Assembly (NCBI RefSeq): GCF_000686565.1
Contig: NZ_JMKW01000009.1
Span: 1-64,000 of the forward strand
Origin: Helicobacter bilis ATCC 51630
Lineage (GTDB): Bacteria; Campylobacterota; Campylobacteria; Campylobacterales; Helicobacteraceae
Length of the DNA stretch: 64,000 nt
Reading direction: 5' to 3'
Of the stretch, positions 8,446 through 18,724 are shown piece after piece. Under the pieces are notes generated by a model that saw only the letters and a list, made by a program, of their open reading frames with translations, did not search any database and had not been told where the DNA came from. Position 1 is the first letter of the stretch. Every line of letters starts with the position of its first letter. The translations under genes and the position numbers were made by a program.

Positions 8446-9258
8446 ATGTGGATGACAAGTGAAGTTACAAGAAACTTTCAGAATCAATATGCTATTACAA
8501 ATAAATTTGCAGACTATAAGGGTAAGACAATTGATATTGAGTTGTTTAATACTGAAGCATTGCAACAGATTGCACTTATTAGTTTTAAAAATGATAAAAA
8601 AGAAGTAACACGACAAGCAGTAATGACGCAGCGTTATAACTTTATTGAAAGTGAAATGCTTACCTATATTCCCTATTGTGTGGCTACAAATCCAAAAAGA
8701 GTTCTCATCTGTGGCACATTGAATGCAACGATTGCTAATCATTTTGCACAGCATGATATGAGCGTAGATATGGTGGTAGGCGATATGGAAGCCCTTTATA
8801 CATTAAGTGGCTTTATCCCTAAGTTTAAGGAAATACAAGAGAATGTAAATATTGCTTTTTATGAGCGATTTATGGATATTAAGCAAGCTGGCTATGATAT
8901 TATTATCCATGCTTCTAGTCCAAAGCTATATGAGTTTGAGGCACTAAAAAAGATGGCAAGTGAAAAGTTTATTTGCGTTTTTGGGCTTGCTAATTGCTAT
9001 CTAGAACCAAGCTTAGCTCTTGATACATTAGCCTTTGGCATGAATTTTGGACATGTGATGATGCCTTTTATGCTACCCACACTCACCCCGAGTTTCTATG
9101 CGTTTTTAAGTAACTACGCACACCCTTTAGCCGATTTACAACTACAAAAAAGCGATATGCTAGATAATTTACAATGCTATAATGCAAACCTGCATACTAG
9201 TGTCTTTAGACTCCCCACCTTTTTACAGCATATCATCGCACCTTATGTGAAGAATTAG
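8446..9258 (+). CDS. speE: Spermidine synthase (Helicobacter-type)
   Basis: SpeE transfers an aminopropyl group from decarboxylated S-adenosylmethionine to putrescine. The 270-residue product aligns from memory with the diverged H. pylori SpeE: start MWMT (MWIT in H. pylori), the segment FIESEMLTYIPYC with the conserved ESE, a nucleotide-fold strand VLICGTLNATIANHF, and the C-terminal HPLADL (HPLKDL). It lacks the canonical GGG-D motif of most spermidine synthases, as does the H. pylori enzyme. Own promoter at 8413; stands alone, convergent with the AsmA-like gene. Confidence 0.8.
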   Translation: MWMTSEVTRNFQNQYAITNKFADYKGKTIDIELFNTEALQQIALISFKNDKKEVTRQAVMTQRYNFIESEMLTYIPYCVATNPKRVLICGTLNATIANHFAQHDMSVDMVVGDMEALYTLSGFIPKFKEIQENVNIAFYERFMDIKQAGYDIIIHASSPKLYEFEALKKMASEKFICVFGLANCYLEPSLALDTLAFGMNFGHVMMPFMLPTLTPSFYAFLSNYAHPLADLQLQKSDMLDNLQCYNANLHTSVFRLPTFLQHIIAPYVKN

Positions 9259-9430
9259 ATATAGAATCTTGAGTATTTGTGGCGTGGTGGCTATGAGATC
9301 GCAAGTTTTCTAATTACCTTGCTTTTTATAGGATTGTATTGTGAAATTAGATTCTAAAAGTATTTTTACGCCTAGTAATAAGCAAAACTTTAGAGTATAG
9401 AAGCAACCGCTTTATTGCTCTCATGTATCA

Positions 9431-12400
9431 TTAATACAGAATCATCTCTTCTTCATCTTTTGAGCTATTCACTAGCATTTCAACTGGGAAAACGCGTCTT
9501 AAAATATTAAATGGGGCTTTGATAATGTCGGCAGCAAGTGTGATATTAACCTTTGGGTCAGAGTATTTGCCACTTAGAATAAGGTTTGTGCTGATTTGCC
9601 CCTCGCGTCCTAATATCAAATAGCCTATGATTGGAATCTTATTGATAAATTTACTAAGATTTTTAATTGTAGAAATGTTTAGATTCACATTCATTTCTTG
9701 CGTATCAATATCGATAATGCCTTGTCCATTTATATCCATAGAACTGCCAAGTAAAAATACATTTTGTAAGCCGACATAATCGCTATTAATCGCAAAAATC
9801 ACCTTACCATAATTCACTTGATAGCCTTTTGCAGAGATATGCGGGTCTTTAAACATAAAGAGAGATGGCACTGTATCGATTAGGGCGAAAATATTTTGGA
9901 CAGATTTAAAATCAATTAATGCGGTATTTTGAAGCTCTATTGAAGCATTTAAGATTCCACCGCGATAGATTCCATCAAGGCTAAATGCCCCACCATTTAG
10001 CATTTTTTTACCACCTTTTGCAGAAGCTAGAATAATATTGATAAAATCTCCACTAAAATTTTTTGCCTTTACATATACATTGTCTTTAATCAGTGAAGCA
10101 TTTAAAATGCCCTTGCCATACTGCCCATCGACTACGATACGATTATCAATAAAGCGGATATTTACAGAATCAAATGGTGCGGTATAGCCCAAAAAGCTAA
10201 ATTGCAAATCCTGCCCAATGATATTAAAATCTGTTGGCTTTATATTCATTTGCTTTCTTAATTTATTCTTAATTGCGATGAATTTTAACTCTTGCAAAAT
10301 CGCTGCTTCAGAGTAAGGCAGGGCGTCTTTTTGCTTATCTTTAAATAAATCTATGAAGAATGGAATCTTTGATTGCATTGCTTCATCAATGTCAATGCGA
10401 TAGCCCTTCATGCGTAACATACTAAGAGAATCTTGACTTTTAAAGTCAATATCATCATTTACAAGCACAACGATAGAGTTATCTTGCAAATGCCCTTTTA
10501 GATTCAAATCTGTAACGCGTTCATGTTTGATGGTATATAAAGGGTGTTTTAGCTTTGTGAGATTGAGTGTAAAATCTATACTTTTAAAACTTTCTTGCTT
10601 TGTTTTTGGATAAGGTGTAGTTTGCAAACTGAAATCCCCATGCGTTATGCCATAGTATTGGGCTAATGGGGAGAACTGCAAGATATTTTCAATTTTTGCA
10701 ATACTTAATTGCAAGTTTTTACCACTTTCTAAATGCAGACTTAAAGCTGGGACATCAAGGACAATTTTATTATTCGCAAAGGATAGATTCAAATGAATAT
10801 TTGCATTTTTGATATTTAGGAAGTCTTGGTCTAGCATGAATGAATCTTTTTCTTTTTCTATGGCTTGTTTTGCTAACTCTGTGAGTTCTTTTGTGCTTAG
10901 TTGCTTAAAAGGCTGGGTCTTTTTACTGCGGATTTTTAGGTCATTCCATACGGGATTGTTTTTTAAATCTTTCAATACCTTGTCATCTTCTTTTGCCCTC
11001 TCTCCATCATCTTTTATGTTTTGTTTAGGCAGAGATTTAATCACTTCTGGGGAGAGTTCTTTATTTTGTAATTGCTGTTTTCTCGCATCTTCTAGTAATT
11101 TATGCGAGTCGCTACTTATGCTATTATTTGGTGTTTGCATGTTTGTTCGCTGTATTGAATACTCATCAAAATATTTTAGAATCTTTTGAGTGTTACTATA
11201 AGGCATACTTTCTTCAAGATAGATTCCGCTATGTTGTGCGATATTGTTTTGTATAGAATCTTTAGGGTCTTCTTGTGGGGTAGGGCGATTTATCTTTTTT
11301 TGTTTTTTTATGTCGTATAGATTCTTAACATGTAGGGCAATTTTAGAATCATTGTTATTTACCTTAAGATTCTCATTATTTGGGCTGGGTAAATGTATGG
11401 TCGGCTTATTTGGTGCTAATCTTAAATCCTGCAAATTATGCGTATTTAATATGGCTTTATGTATATAGGTGTTTGCTTGTATATTTTGCTTATTTATATC
11501 AAGCAAGACATTGACATTTGCGTCTATAAGCCTTTGCCATTTTACCCTTTCACCATTGATATACACAAGCTTTTGTTGCGGTGTAATATCAAGGGCAATG
11601 TTAAGATTATTGGCTTGTAGTGGAATATCATATAATTTTAGGCTTGTATTTTGGGCTTGGATAATGCCTTGCAGTGAGAATAATGGGTGCGTTGGAATCT
11701 TTTTATTATGTCGTATTGCAATTTGTAGGTGCATGCTTGTGGTTTCTTTAGTGCTTGATTTAGTTAGGTTTGGATTATGTAAAAGTTCATTTGTGAGTGT
11801 TGTTTGTGGGTTTAACTCTAGAATCTTTTCATAGAGATTCTCATTGGTTGCTATTTGTGCTTGTTTTTCATTTGTATTTGTTTGCGTGGTTTGCTCTGTA
11901 TTTAATGTTTGCTTAGTTTGCAATGCTTTTGTTACAGCATCTTCTGTGGTATTTATCGCACTATCTAATGTTTTTTTAGTATTTTTTGATTCTGTTTTGA
12001 TTTTTGTCTGTTTTGATTTTTTCGTGTTTTGTGCGAGGGATTGCTGCATAATGGGCAGCACAACACCATAATGCTCTAAAAGTTTTGCAAGATTAGAATC
12101 AAATCGCACATTTTTTCCATGCAATTCAATAATTACATCACTATGAGGCATATTTGCTATAAGCACTTCTGATTGAGCTAGATTCATACCCGCAAATGTA
12201 GCATTTATAGGCGTAATCTTTAAATCAGTATCCTTAAAAGTTATTACCGCTTGTTCTGCAAGGATTGGCTTTACCCCCTTTGCTAGAGTAACTTCTGGCT
12301 TTTCTACAATGATTTCTGCTTGTGTGTTATGTAGTAAAGTATTGCCTATATCATCTAGGTTAATACGCATAGCTAGATTGCTTAAATGCAAATTATCGTA

Positions 12401-13879
12401 TTTAATATTGTTAAATAGCCAGTCCTGCAAGGTTTTCTTTAGCTTTGGATTTTGTATATTATCTATAAATGGTTTTATAATGGCTAGATTATTGAGTGGG
12501 CTACTTTTTGCATTTATATTGATTTCATTAAAATTTGTGTCGCCTGAAAGCATGATTTTTTCATTATCATCATCTTTTATTGCCTCTAGGTTAAAGGATA
12601 ATTGCTTCTTTGGCACAGAAAAATTAAGATTTCCTTCAAAATGCAGGGGCAGTGTCTTTAACTGAAATTTATTAATGTCTAAATGTATATTATTATGATT
12701 ATTATTGATAGCGAAATCTGCGTCAAATAAAGCACCTTGTATGCGATAGTTTGTATCTGTGTAGTCAATACTCCATTTGTGATTATTTGGCAATACAAGC
12801 TCTTTTATATTTAGTCTTTCAAAATAGCTTAGTATGTAAAGTGTCCTTTGCGTGTATTGTATTGTGTTTTGCAAAATCTCATTAAAAGGTCTTGTTTCTT
12901 GTGTATTATCTTTACTTTCGTTGTTACTAAGTGTGCTTAAATCAATGGAATCTATTTCTAGTATTAACTTATTTTGTAGTTGTAAAAAAGCATTATATAT
13001 AGTTATATTGCCAAACTTTAGATTTTGAAACGAGATTCCATTTGCTAGAATCTTGTAGCCTATAATCGTAACGCTAAGAATCACTACAAAAAATATAATA
13101 AGCCTTAATAGTGGATTGCCTTTTTTCTTTGCCTTCTTCTTGTGTTTTTTAGTATCCTTTTTTTCTGCGGTGTCATGCGGGGTGTCATCTAGCGTATATA
13201 TTGCAGGTTTTGTGCTAGATTTTGTTTGGCTGGGATTTTCTTTTTTACTTGGAATATTGTTTGCAATGTTTAGATTATTGTAATCTTGTGTTTGTATAGA
13301 ATCTTTGTCGTTAGAGTGTGCTATATTTTCATTACTACTAGGCTGCTTTAATGAAGGTCTTATTTGTTTTAGTGTATGATTGTTACTTGAAAAATCTATA
13401 TAAGGTGTGTGTATGTGGTTTAAGTGCATTGTATCTTGTGTGTTTAATCTCTGTTGCAAAGCAAGGCTTATTCCTTGCAAGTTTAAATCATTTTCAAGCG
13501 ATTTATGTGCGTTTAGATTCTCTTCTAGGAATAGGGCTTTTGCTTTGGAATCTAAATCATTAGAATCCAAACTAACAGAATCTAATATGGTAGAATCCGA
13601 TATACTAGATTCTAAATCACGAGATTCTAAGTCTTTATACTCTTTATCTAAACGCAATGTGTTTTCACTTGATAGGGAAACATTAGATTCTAAATCTCTT
13701 TCTTTAGAATCTAAGCCAATGCTTTCATCATCGCCATTTACCTTATTGACTTGGAGTAGTGGAGCAGTATCTACACCCCCATCATCGAATACTTTAGAAT
13801 CTTCTAACTCTAATTCATTTATTTTTTGGCTTGCTTCTAAATTACAAGCTAAGTTTTCATTATTTTCTTTATCTGGCAT
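9431..13879 (-). CDS. Very large AsmA-like (YhdP/DUF3971-type) envelope protein
   Basis: About 1,480 residues. Residues 1-255 are a hydrophilic tail rich in D, S, L, N and E with LDS/LES tripeptides encoded by repeated AGATTCTA octamers. Then a basic stretch (KKHKKKAKKKGN) and one membrane anchor (LLRLIIFFVVILSVTIIGYKI). The rest is beta-rich periplasmic sequence interrupted at ~640-700 and ~880-1010 by Q/N/T/K-rich linkers, ending in an AsmA-like C-terminal domain (DIDTQEMNVNLNISTIKNLS). AsmA-like proteins form beta-groove bridges thought to move phospholipid to the outer membrane. Start: ATG 13879 (TTG 13885 also possible); the tail may be shorter if an internal start is used. Confidence 0.8.
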   Translation of the reverse strand: MPDKENNENLACNLEASQKINELELEDSKVFDDGGVDTAPLLQVNKVNGDDESIGLDSKERDLESNVSLSSENTLRLDKEYKDLESRDLESSISDSTILDSVSLDSNDLDSKAKALFLEENLNAHKSLENDLNLQGISLALQQRLNTQDTMHLNHIHTPYIDFSSNNHTLKQIRPSLKQPSSNENIAHSNDKDSIQTQDYNNLNIANNIPSKKENPSQTKSSTKPAIYTLDDTPHDTAEKKDTKKHKKKAKKKGNPLLRLIIFFVVILSVTIIGYKILANGISFQNLKFGNITIYNAFLQLQNKLILEIDSIDLSTLSNNESKDNTQETRPFNEILQNTIQYTQRTLYILSYFERLNIKELVLPNNHKWSIDYTDTNYRIQGALFDADFAINNNHNNIHLDINKFQLKTLPLHFEGNLNFSVPKKQLSFNLEAIKDDDNEKIMLSGDTNFNEININAKSSPLNNLAIIKPFIDNIQNPKLKKTLQDWLFNNIKYDNLHLSNLAMRINLDDIGNTLLHNTQAEIIVEKPEVTLAKGVKPILAEQAVITFKDTDLKITPINATFAGMNLAQSEVLIANMPHSDVIIELHGKNVRFDSNLAKLLEHYGVVLPIMQQSLAQNTKKSKQTKIKTESKNTKKTLDSAINTTEDAVTKALQTKQTLNTEQTTQTNTNEKQAQIATNENLYEKILELNPQTTLTNELLHNPNLTKSSTKETTSMHLQIAIRHNKKIPTHPLFSLQGIIQAQNTSLKLYDIPLQANNLNIALDITPQQKLVYINGERVKWQRLIDANVNVLLDINKQNIQANTYIHKAILNTHNLQDLRLAPNKPTIHLPSPNNENLKVNNNDSKIALHVKNLYDIKKQKKINRPTPQEDPKDSIQNNIAQHSGIYLEESMPYSNTQKILKYFDEYSIQRTNMQTPNNSISSDSHKLLEDARKQQLQNKELSPEVIKSLPKQNIKDDGERAKEDDKVLKDLKNNPVWNDLKIRSKKTQPFKQLSTKELTELAKQAIEKEKDSFMLDQDFLNIKNANIHLNLSFANNKIVLDVPALSLHLESGKNLQLSIAKIENILQFSPLAQYYGITHGDFSLQTTPYPKTKQESFKSIDFTLNLTKLKHPLYTIKHERVTDLNLKGHLQDNSIVVLVNDDIDFKSQDSLSMLRMKGYRIDIDEAMQSKIPFFIDLFKDKQKDALPYSEAAILQELKFIAIKNKLRKQMNIKPTDFNIIGQDLQFSFLGYTAPFDSVNIRFIDNRIVVDGQYGKGILNASLIKDNVYVKAKNFSGDFINIILASAKGGKKMLNGGAFSLDGIYRGGILNASIELQNTALIDFKSVQNIFALIDTVPSLFMFKDPHISAKGYQVNYGKVIFAINSDYVGLQNVFLLGSSMDINGQGIIDIDTQEMNVNLNISTIKNLSKFINKIPIIGYLILGREGQISTNLILSGKYSDPKVNITLAADIIKAPFNILRRVFPVEMLVNSSKDEEEMILY

Positions 13880-13898
13880 TATCAATATACTCTTTGAA

Positions 13899-14801
13899 TT
13901 GTGTTTAATATTGTTACTTGGTATATGTTTTTATCTTTCAATCCCCTTGCATTCAGAGAAAATCATTTTTATTCCAAAGGGTTCAACGAAAGGAATTATA
14001 ACACATTTGCAGACTAAAGGTTATAATGTAAGCTTGATTGATGCGTATTTTTTGCGACTTATTGGCAGACCACAAAGCGGCTGGATAGAATTACCACAAA
14101 CGACTTTAAGCAAAGGGAAATTTCTAAATGCCCTTGCTACTTCAAAAGCCCCTATGAAAAATGTTACTTTAATACCGGGTGAGACAAACTACTTTTTTTT
14201 AAGGCAAATCGCACAGACTTTTAACTTTAATATCAATGAGTTAGAATCTCTTTATAATAAATATGCCCCTTATAGTGATGGAGTAATACTAGCAAATACC
14301 TATAGTCTGCCCTATCATGCCAATCCTGAATTTATCATACAAACACTCATCAATCAATCGCTTGAAAAGCATAAAAGCCTAGCAAATGATCTTGTAGGCT
14401 ATTATAATGAAAAGCAATGGTTTCAAATCGTAGCAAAAGCGTCCATCATACAAAAAGAAGCAGCAAATGTTGCTGAAATGCCAATTGTCTCAAGCGTTAT
14501 AGATAATCGCATTGCAAAAAATATGCCCTTGCAAATGGATGGCTCTCTCAACTATGGCAAATACTCTCATACTCGCATTACACCAGATAGGATACGCAAT
14601 GATTTAAGTGAGTTTAACACCTACAAATATAGCGGGATACCACATACACCAAGCGGTAGTGTAAGCATTGATGCAATTAAAGCGGCAATAAATCCAGCAA
14701 AGACAGATTATCTCTATTTTATGCGTAATAAAAACGGCACACACGACTTTAGCGCAACCTATGGAGAACATCTCAAAAATATAAAAAAGGTAAAAAATTA
14801 A
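13899..14801 (+). CDS. mltG: Endolytic murein transglycosylase MltG (YceG-like)
   Basis: MltG is an inner-membrane transglycosylase that cuts nascent glycan strands and limits their length. The product shows one N-terminal membrane helix (LILLLGICFYLSI), a LysM-like segment IIFIPKGSTKGIITHLQ, and the catalytic region ASIIQKEAAN with Glu near residue 187, then DGSLNYG and the C-terminal pattern YKYSGIPHTPSGSVSIDAIKAA. No ATG is in frame near the start; TTG 13899 is the best standard candidate and gives 300 residues. The open frame upstream is antisense to the AsmA-like gene and not real. The start lies 14-20 bases from that divergent start. Confidence 0.88.
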   Translation: MCLILLLGICFYLSIPLHSEKIIFIPKGSTKGIITHLQTKGYNVSLIDAYFLRLIGRPQSGWIELPQTTLSKGKFLNALATSKAPMKNVTLIPGETNYFFLRQIAQTFNFNINELESLYNKYAPYSDGVILANTYSLPYHANPEFIIQTLINQSLEKHKSLANDLVGYYNEKQWFQIVAKASIIQKEAANVAEMPIVSSVIDNRIAKNMPLQMDGSLNYGKYSHTRITPDRIRNDLSEFNTYKYSGIPHTPSGSVSIDAIKAAINPAKTDYLYFMRNKNGTHDFSATYGEHLKNIKKVKN

Positions 14802-14974
14802 CACTTTGAGTAAATTTTGTGAATTTTTATCACATTTTAACTTTTTTTAAGTGAATTTGTAAGAAAATTTGCTAACCAAAGCGAAACGCAACAAGCCTAG
14901 CACTACACAAAACACTTTGATGTGCTATCCTGTGTTTCACTTTGTAATTCCTTCGTGAAAAATAGGAGCATAAC

Positions 14975-16138
14975 ATGAATATACATGAGTATCAAGGAAA
15001 ACAGGTTTTAAGAAAATATGGTGTAGCAACACCACGCGGTAGGGTGGCTAATAATGGCTATGAAGCAAAGGCTATTGCTAACGAGCTAGGCGGTAGCGTA
15101 TGGGTTGTGAAAGCACAAATACACGCAGGCGGACGCGGTAAGGCAGGTGGTGTAAAACTTGCAAAAAGTTTAGATGAAGTGGCAACGCTTACAGATTCTA
15201 TGCTTGGTATGACTTTGGTAACACACCAAACAGGACCATTAGGTAAAAAAGTAGGTCGTGTATATATTGAAGAGGGCTTAGATATTAAGAAAGAATTTTA
15301 TATTGCCGTTGTGCTTGATAGAGGGCTTGAAATGCCAATTTTCATTGCTTCCACAGAAGGTGGCATGGAGATTGAAGAAGTTGCAGAGAGAAGTCCAGAA
15401 AAGATTATTAAAGTAGCAGTTGATCCTACTATAGGTTTTAGATCATTCCATGCACTTGAATTGGCACTTGGTTTAGGACTTACAAAAGAGCAGCAAAAGC
15501 CATTTAGTAAATTTGCAAAAGCACTTTATGAAGTATTTATTAATGAAGATGCAGAGCAAGTTGAAATTAACCCTATGATTCTTACGGGTGATGGTAGCTT
15601 TTTAGCGCTTGATGCAAAACTTGGGTTTGATAATAACGCATTGTATCGACATAGTGATATTGTAGCTATGCGAGATTTCACAGAAGAAGAGCCTAGTGAA
15701 ATCGAAGCAAGTGAAAGCAATCTTAGCTATGTAAAACTAGAGGGCAATGTAGGCTGTATGGTAAATGGAGCTGGACTTGCAATGGCTACTATGGATATTA
15801 TTAAATATGAGGGTGGACAACCTGCAAACTTCCTTGATGTAGGCGGCGGTGCAAATCCCACAACGGTTGCAAAAGGTTTTGAGATTATCTTAAAAGACAA
15901 GAATGTAAAAGCTATTTTTGTGAATATTTTTGGTGGTATCGTGCAATGTGATAGGGTTGCAAATGGAATCATTGAGGCTACAAAGCTTACAAGTGTGGAA
16001 GTGCCTGTTGTTGTGCGACTTGATGGCACAAATGCAGAAAAGGCGAAAGAGATTCTAAAAGGTGCTGGTATTAAGAATCTAATCGCAGCAGAGAACTTGA
16101 AAGATGGCGCACAAAAAGTAGTTGCAGCAGCAAAGTAA
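14975..16138 (+). CDS. sucC: Succinate-CoA ligase (ADP-forming), beta subunit
   Basis: SucC forms with SucD the enzyme converting succinyl-CoA, phosphate and ADP to succinate, CoA and ATP. Length 387 residues is standard. Visible features: N-terminal [20 protein letters not shown]-grasp segment [19 protein letters not shown], metal-binding EINPM, and C-terminal [12 protein letters not shown] and [20 protein letters not shown] ribosome-binding site lies before ATG. The 170-base upstream region is AT-rich and likely holds the operon promoter. H. pylori lacks this enzyme, so its presence separates this organism from the gastric species. Confidence 0.97.
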   Translation: MNIHEYQGKQVLRKYGVATPRGRVANNGYEAKAIANELGGSVWVVKAQIHAGGRGKAGGVKLAKSLDEVATLTDSMLGMTLVTHQTGPLGKKVGRVYIEEGLDIKKEFYIAVVLDRGLEMPIFIASTEGGMEIEEVAERSPEKIIKVAVDPTIGFRSFHALELALGLGLTKEQQKPFSKFAKALYEVFINEDAEQVEINPMILTGDGSFLALDAKLGFDNNALYRHSDIVAMRDFTEEEPSEIEASESNLSYVKLEGNVGCMVNGAGLAMATMDIIKYEGGQPANFLDVGGGANPTTVAKGFEIILKDKNVKAIFVNIFGGIVQCDRVANGIIEATKLTSVEVPVVVRLDGTNAEKAKEILKGAGIKNLIAAENLKDGAQKVVAAAK

Positions 16139-16169
16139 GCAAAAGTTAAAATCATATAAGGATAGAAAG

Positions 16170-17060
16170 ATGAGTATTCTCGTAAATAAAAACACAAAGG
16201 TAATCGTTCAAGGTTTTACAGGAAAGGAAGGGAGCTTCCATAGTGAGCAGTGTATGGCTTATGGCACACAGATTGTAGGCGGTGTTACACCAAATAAGGG
16301 TGGCAGCGAACATTTAGGCAAACCTGTATTTAACACCGTTAAAGAAGCCGTAGCTAAGACTGGGGCTACTGTGAGTATGATATTTGTGCCACCAGCATTT
16401 GTTGCTGATGCGATTATTGAAGCAGCAGCAGGGGGCATTAAACTCGCAGTTGTAATTACAGAAGGTGCGCCTACAAAAGATATTATGTTTGCAAAAATGT
16501 ATGCGAAGAAGCAAGGTATGGATATGATAGGACCAAATTGTCCGGGTATTATCACAAGCGATGAGTGTAAAATCGGTATTATGCCGGGCTATATATTCAA
16601 AAAATCTAGCACGAATATTGGACTTATCTCAAAAAGTGGGACGCTAACTTATGAGAGTGCTAATCAGCTTGTAACACAAGGTTTAGGAATCTCAACTGCA
16701 GTAGGTATTGGTGGCGATCCAATCATTGGTTTGAGCTATAAACAAATATTACCTATGTTTGAAGCAGACCCTGAAACAAAAGCAATTGTTATGGTAGGCG
16801 AGATTGGCGGAAGCTTAGAGATTGATGCCGCAGCTTTAATTAAAGAGCAAATTAAAAAGCCAGTAGTAGCATTTATCTCTGGGGCTACAGCACCAAAAGG
16901 TAAGAGAATGGGACATGCAGGTGCGATTGTAAGCGGTGGTAAAGGCACAGCCGCAGAGAAGCAAGAAGCATTGCGTGCAGCAGGTGTTATGGTAGCAGAA
17001 AGCCCAGCAGTTATTGGCGAAACAATGAAAAAGCTTTTAGCTGATAAAGGTATTAAGTAG
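16170..17060 (+). CDS. sucD: Succinate-CoA ligase, alpha subunit
   Basis: SucD binds CoA and carries the phosphorylated active-site histidine. The 296-residue product shows the CoA-binding [15 protein letters not shown], the GPNCPGI segment, and the active-site loop [13 protein letters not shown] (seen as [14 protein letters not shown]). I chose ATG 16170, preceded by AAGGAT, over an upstream TTG inside the end of sucC; the result matches the known family start. It follows sucC by 31 bases and belongs to the same operon. Confidence 0.97.
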   Translation: MSILVNKNTKVIVQGFTGKEGSFHSEQCMAYGTQIVGGVTPNKGGSEHLGKPVFNTVKEAVAKTGATVSMIFVPPAFVADAIIEAAAGGIKLAVVITEGAPTKDIMFAKMYAKKQGMDMIGPNCPGIITSDECKIGIMPGYIFKKSSTNIGLISKSGTLTYESANQLVTQGLGISTAVGIGGDPIIGLSYKQILPMFEADPETKAIVMVGEIGGSLEIDAAALIKEQIKKPVVAFISGATAPKGKRMGHAGAIVSGGKGTAAEKQEALRAAGVMVAESPAVIGETMKKLLADKGIK

Positions 17061-17157
17061 TAAAATTATATATTGCTATGTTTTTATGCTGCAAACAAAA
17101 ATAGTTTGTAGCTATCAATATGCTATATGATTTTATAGATCAGCACAATTTTAATCT

Positions 17158-17192
17158 TAGATTCTATATACAATCCATAGATATAGAATCTA
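17158..17192. repeat. Perfect 12-bp inverted repeat between sucD and oorD
   Basis: Arms TAGATTCTATAT and ATATAGAATCTA with an 11-base loop. Each arm contains the octamer that is abundant across the window. The hairpin could reduce readthrough from sucCD into oor or protect an mRNA end; no T-tract follows, so it is not a classic terminator. Confidence 0.7.
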
Positions 17193-17247
17193 GTCAAAGT
17201 TTTAAACTAACCCAAAAGTTCAAAATATTAATAAGGAGAACCTAAAT

Positions 17248-17580
17248 ATGTCAGATGTTTTAATGCCTGAAAACACGCCTGTGTGGGTCAATGAAAAACG
17301 CTGCAAAGCTTGTGATATTTGCGTATCGCGGTGTCCTGCCGGTGTATTAGCCATGCAGCTTGATGCACATAAAGTGTTAGGCAAGATTGTAAAAGTTATG
17401 TATCCACAAAGCTGTATTGGTTGTATGGAGTGTGAGTTGCATTGTCCAGATTTTGCTATCACTGTTGCCGATAGAAAGCAATTTAAATTTGCAAAAACAG
17501 ATAAGGCTGCACAAGAGAGAGCAGAGAAAATAAAAGCAAATAGATTTATGGCGATTGAGGAGGGTGCAAACAATGCGTGA
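17248..17580 (+). CDS. oorD: 2-oxoglutarate:acceptor oxidoreductase, delta (ferredoxin) subunit
   Basis: The 110-residue product carries two 4Fe-4S motifs, CKACDICVSRCPAG and CIGCMECELHCPDF, and passes electrons from the catalytic subunits. The complex oxidises 2-oxoglutarate to succinyl-CoA with CoA and reduces a ferredoxin/flavodoxin-type acceptor, replacing the usual dehydrogenase. ATG is preceded by AAGGAG. The 3' end overlaps oorA by 8 bases. Placed after sucCD, so the succinyl-CoA product is handed to the next enzyme of the cycle. Confidence 0.95.
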   Translation: MSDVLMPENTPVWVNEKRCKACDICVSRCPAGVLAMQLDAHKVLGKIVKVMYPQSCIGCMECELHCPDFAITVADRKQFKFAKTDKAAQERAEKIKANRFMAIEEGANNA

Positions 17581-18703
17581 GGTAATTACAGGTGGAAATG
17601 AGCTTGTTGCAATGGGTGCAATTGATGCTGGTTGTAAATTTTATGGTGGCTATCCAATCACACCAAGCTCTGATGTTATGCACGAAATGGCACATTTACT
17701 GCCCCATCATGGTGGTAATTTTATCCAAATGGAAGATGAAATTAGTGGGATCTCTGTAGCACTCGGTGCATCTATGAGTGGTGTAAAAGCTATGACTGGA
17801 AGCTCTGGTCCGGGCATTTCTCTTAAAGCTGAGCAAATCGGTTTAGGTTATATGGCAGAGATTCCACTCGTTATTGTAAATGTTATGAGACTTGGTCCAT
17901 CTACTGGTATGCCAACAAGGGTAGGGCAGGGCGATGTAGCCTTTGCAAAGCACCCAACACATGGCGATTATAAATCCATTGCATTAGCTCCCGGGACTTT
18001 AGAAGAAGCCTATACGCAAAGTGTGCGTGCGTTTAATCTCGCAGAAGAGTTTATGCAGCCTGTATTCTTACTGCTTGATGAGACTTTAGGGCACATGTAT
18101 GGTAAAACACAGATTCCAGCATTAGAAGAAGTACAAAAAAACAATAAGGTAAGAAAGCAGTTTGGTGGCGATCCAAAAGATTATAAACCCTATGGCGTAG
18201 GACCAGATGAACCTGCGGTGCTAAATCCTTTCTTTAAAGGCTATCGCTATCATATCACAGGTTTACATCATGGTGCGATTGGATTCCCAACAGAGAATGC
18301 TGCTGAGGGACAAGCCCTTATTGATAGATTATTCAACAAAGTAGAAAGCAGGGCAGACTATCTAAGCAATAATGAAGAGCTTTATCTAGAAGATGCAGAT
18401 ATTGCGATCATATCTTATGGTAGTGCTACTTTAGGTATTAAGGAAGCCTTGCATGAATTGCGTCAGACTAATGAGATTAAAGCTGGTTTATTCCGCCCTA
18501 TTACAATTTGGCCTAGCCCGGAAAAAGAGCTTAAGAAAATAGGCGAGAGTTTCAAAAAGATTCTTATGGTAGAGTTAAATAAAGGGCAATATAGAGAGGA
18601 AGTTGAACGCATACTTGGGCGAAGAGTAGAGTTTATGGGTCGTGCAAATGGGCGAACTATTGCACCAAATGAAGTGATTGAAAAATTGCGTTCTATGAAG
18701 TAG
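17573..18703 (+). CDS. oorA: 2-oxoglutarate:acceptor oxidoreductase, alpha subunit
   Basis: A 376-residue subunit of the pyruvate/2-oxoacid:ferredoxin oxidoreductase family. It shows the N-terminal pyrimidine-binding-type domain (YGGYPITPSSDVMHEMA, MEDEISGISVALGASMSG, SSGPGISLKAEQIG) and a C-terminal transketolase-like domain (AIISYGSATLGIKEAL, LFRPITIWP, VELNKGQYREEVER). ATG 17573 overlaps the end of oorD and has GAGGAGG upstream; the length matches the H. pylori protein. Part of sucCD-oorDABC. Confidence 0.96.
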   Translation: MREVITGGNELVAMGAIDAGCKFYGGYPITPSSDVMHEMAHLLPHHGGNFIQMEDEISGISVALGASMSGVKAMTGSSGPGISLKAEQIGLGYMAEIPLVIVNVMRLGPSTGMPTRVGQGDVAFAKHPTHGDYKSIALAPGTLEEAYTQSVRAFNLAEEFMQPVFLLLDETLGHMYGKTQIPALEEVQKNNKVRKQFGGDPKDYKPYGVGPDEPAVLNPFFKGYRYHITGLHHGAIGFPTENAAEGQALIDRLFNKVESRADYLSNNEELYLEDADIAIISYGSATLGIKEALHELRQTNEIKAGLFRPITIWPSPEKELKKIGESFKKILMVELNKGQYREEVERILGRRVEFMGRANGRTIAPNEVIEKLRSMK

Positions 18704-18724
18704 ATTAGCGATAAAGGAAGAAAT

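Noticed and set aside
11244-12071. Plus-strand ORFs rich in Cys, Phe and Val
   Set aside because: Antisense to the Q/N/K-rich linkers of the AsmA-like gene.
13407-13898. Long in-frame N-terminal extension of mltG
   Set aside because: It is the antisense of the AsmA-like tail, with SKS/ESK repeats coming from the octamer; it lacks a signal or membrane pattern before the true helix.
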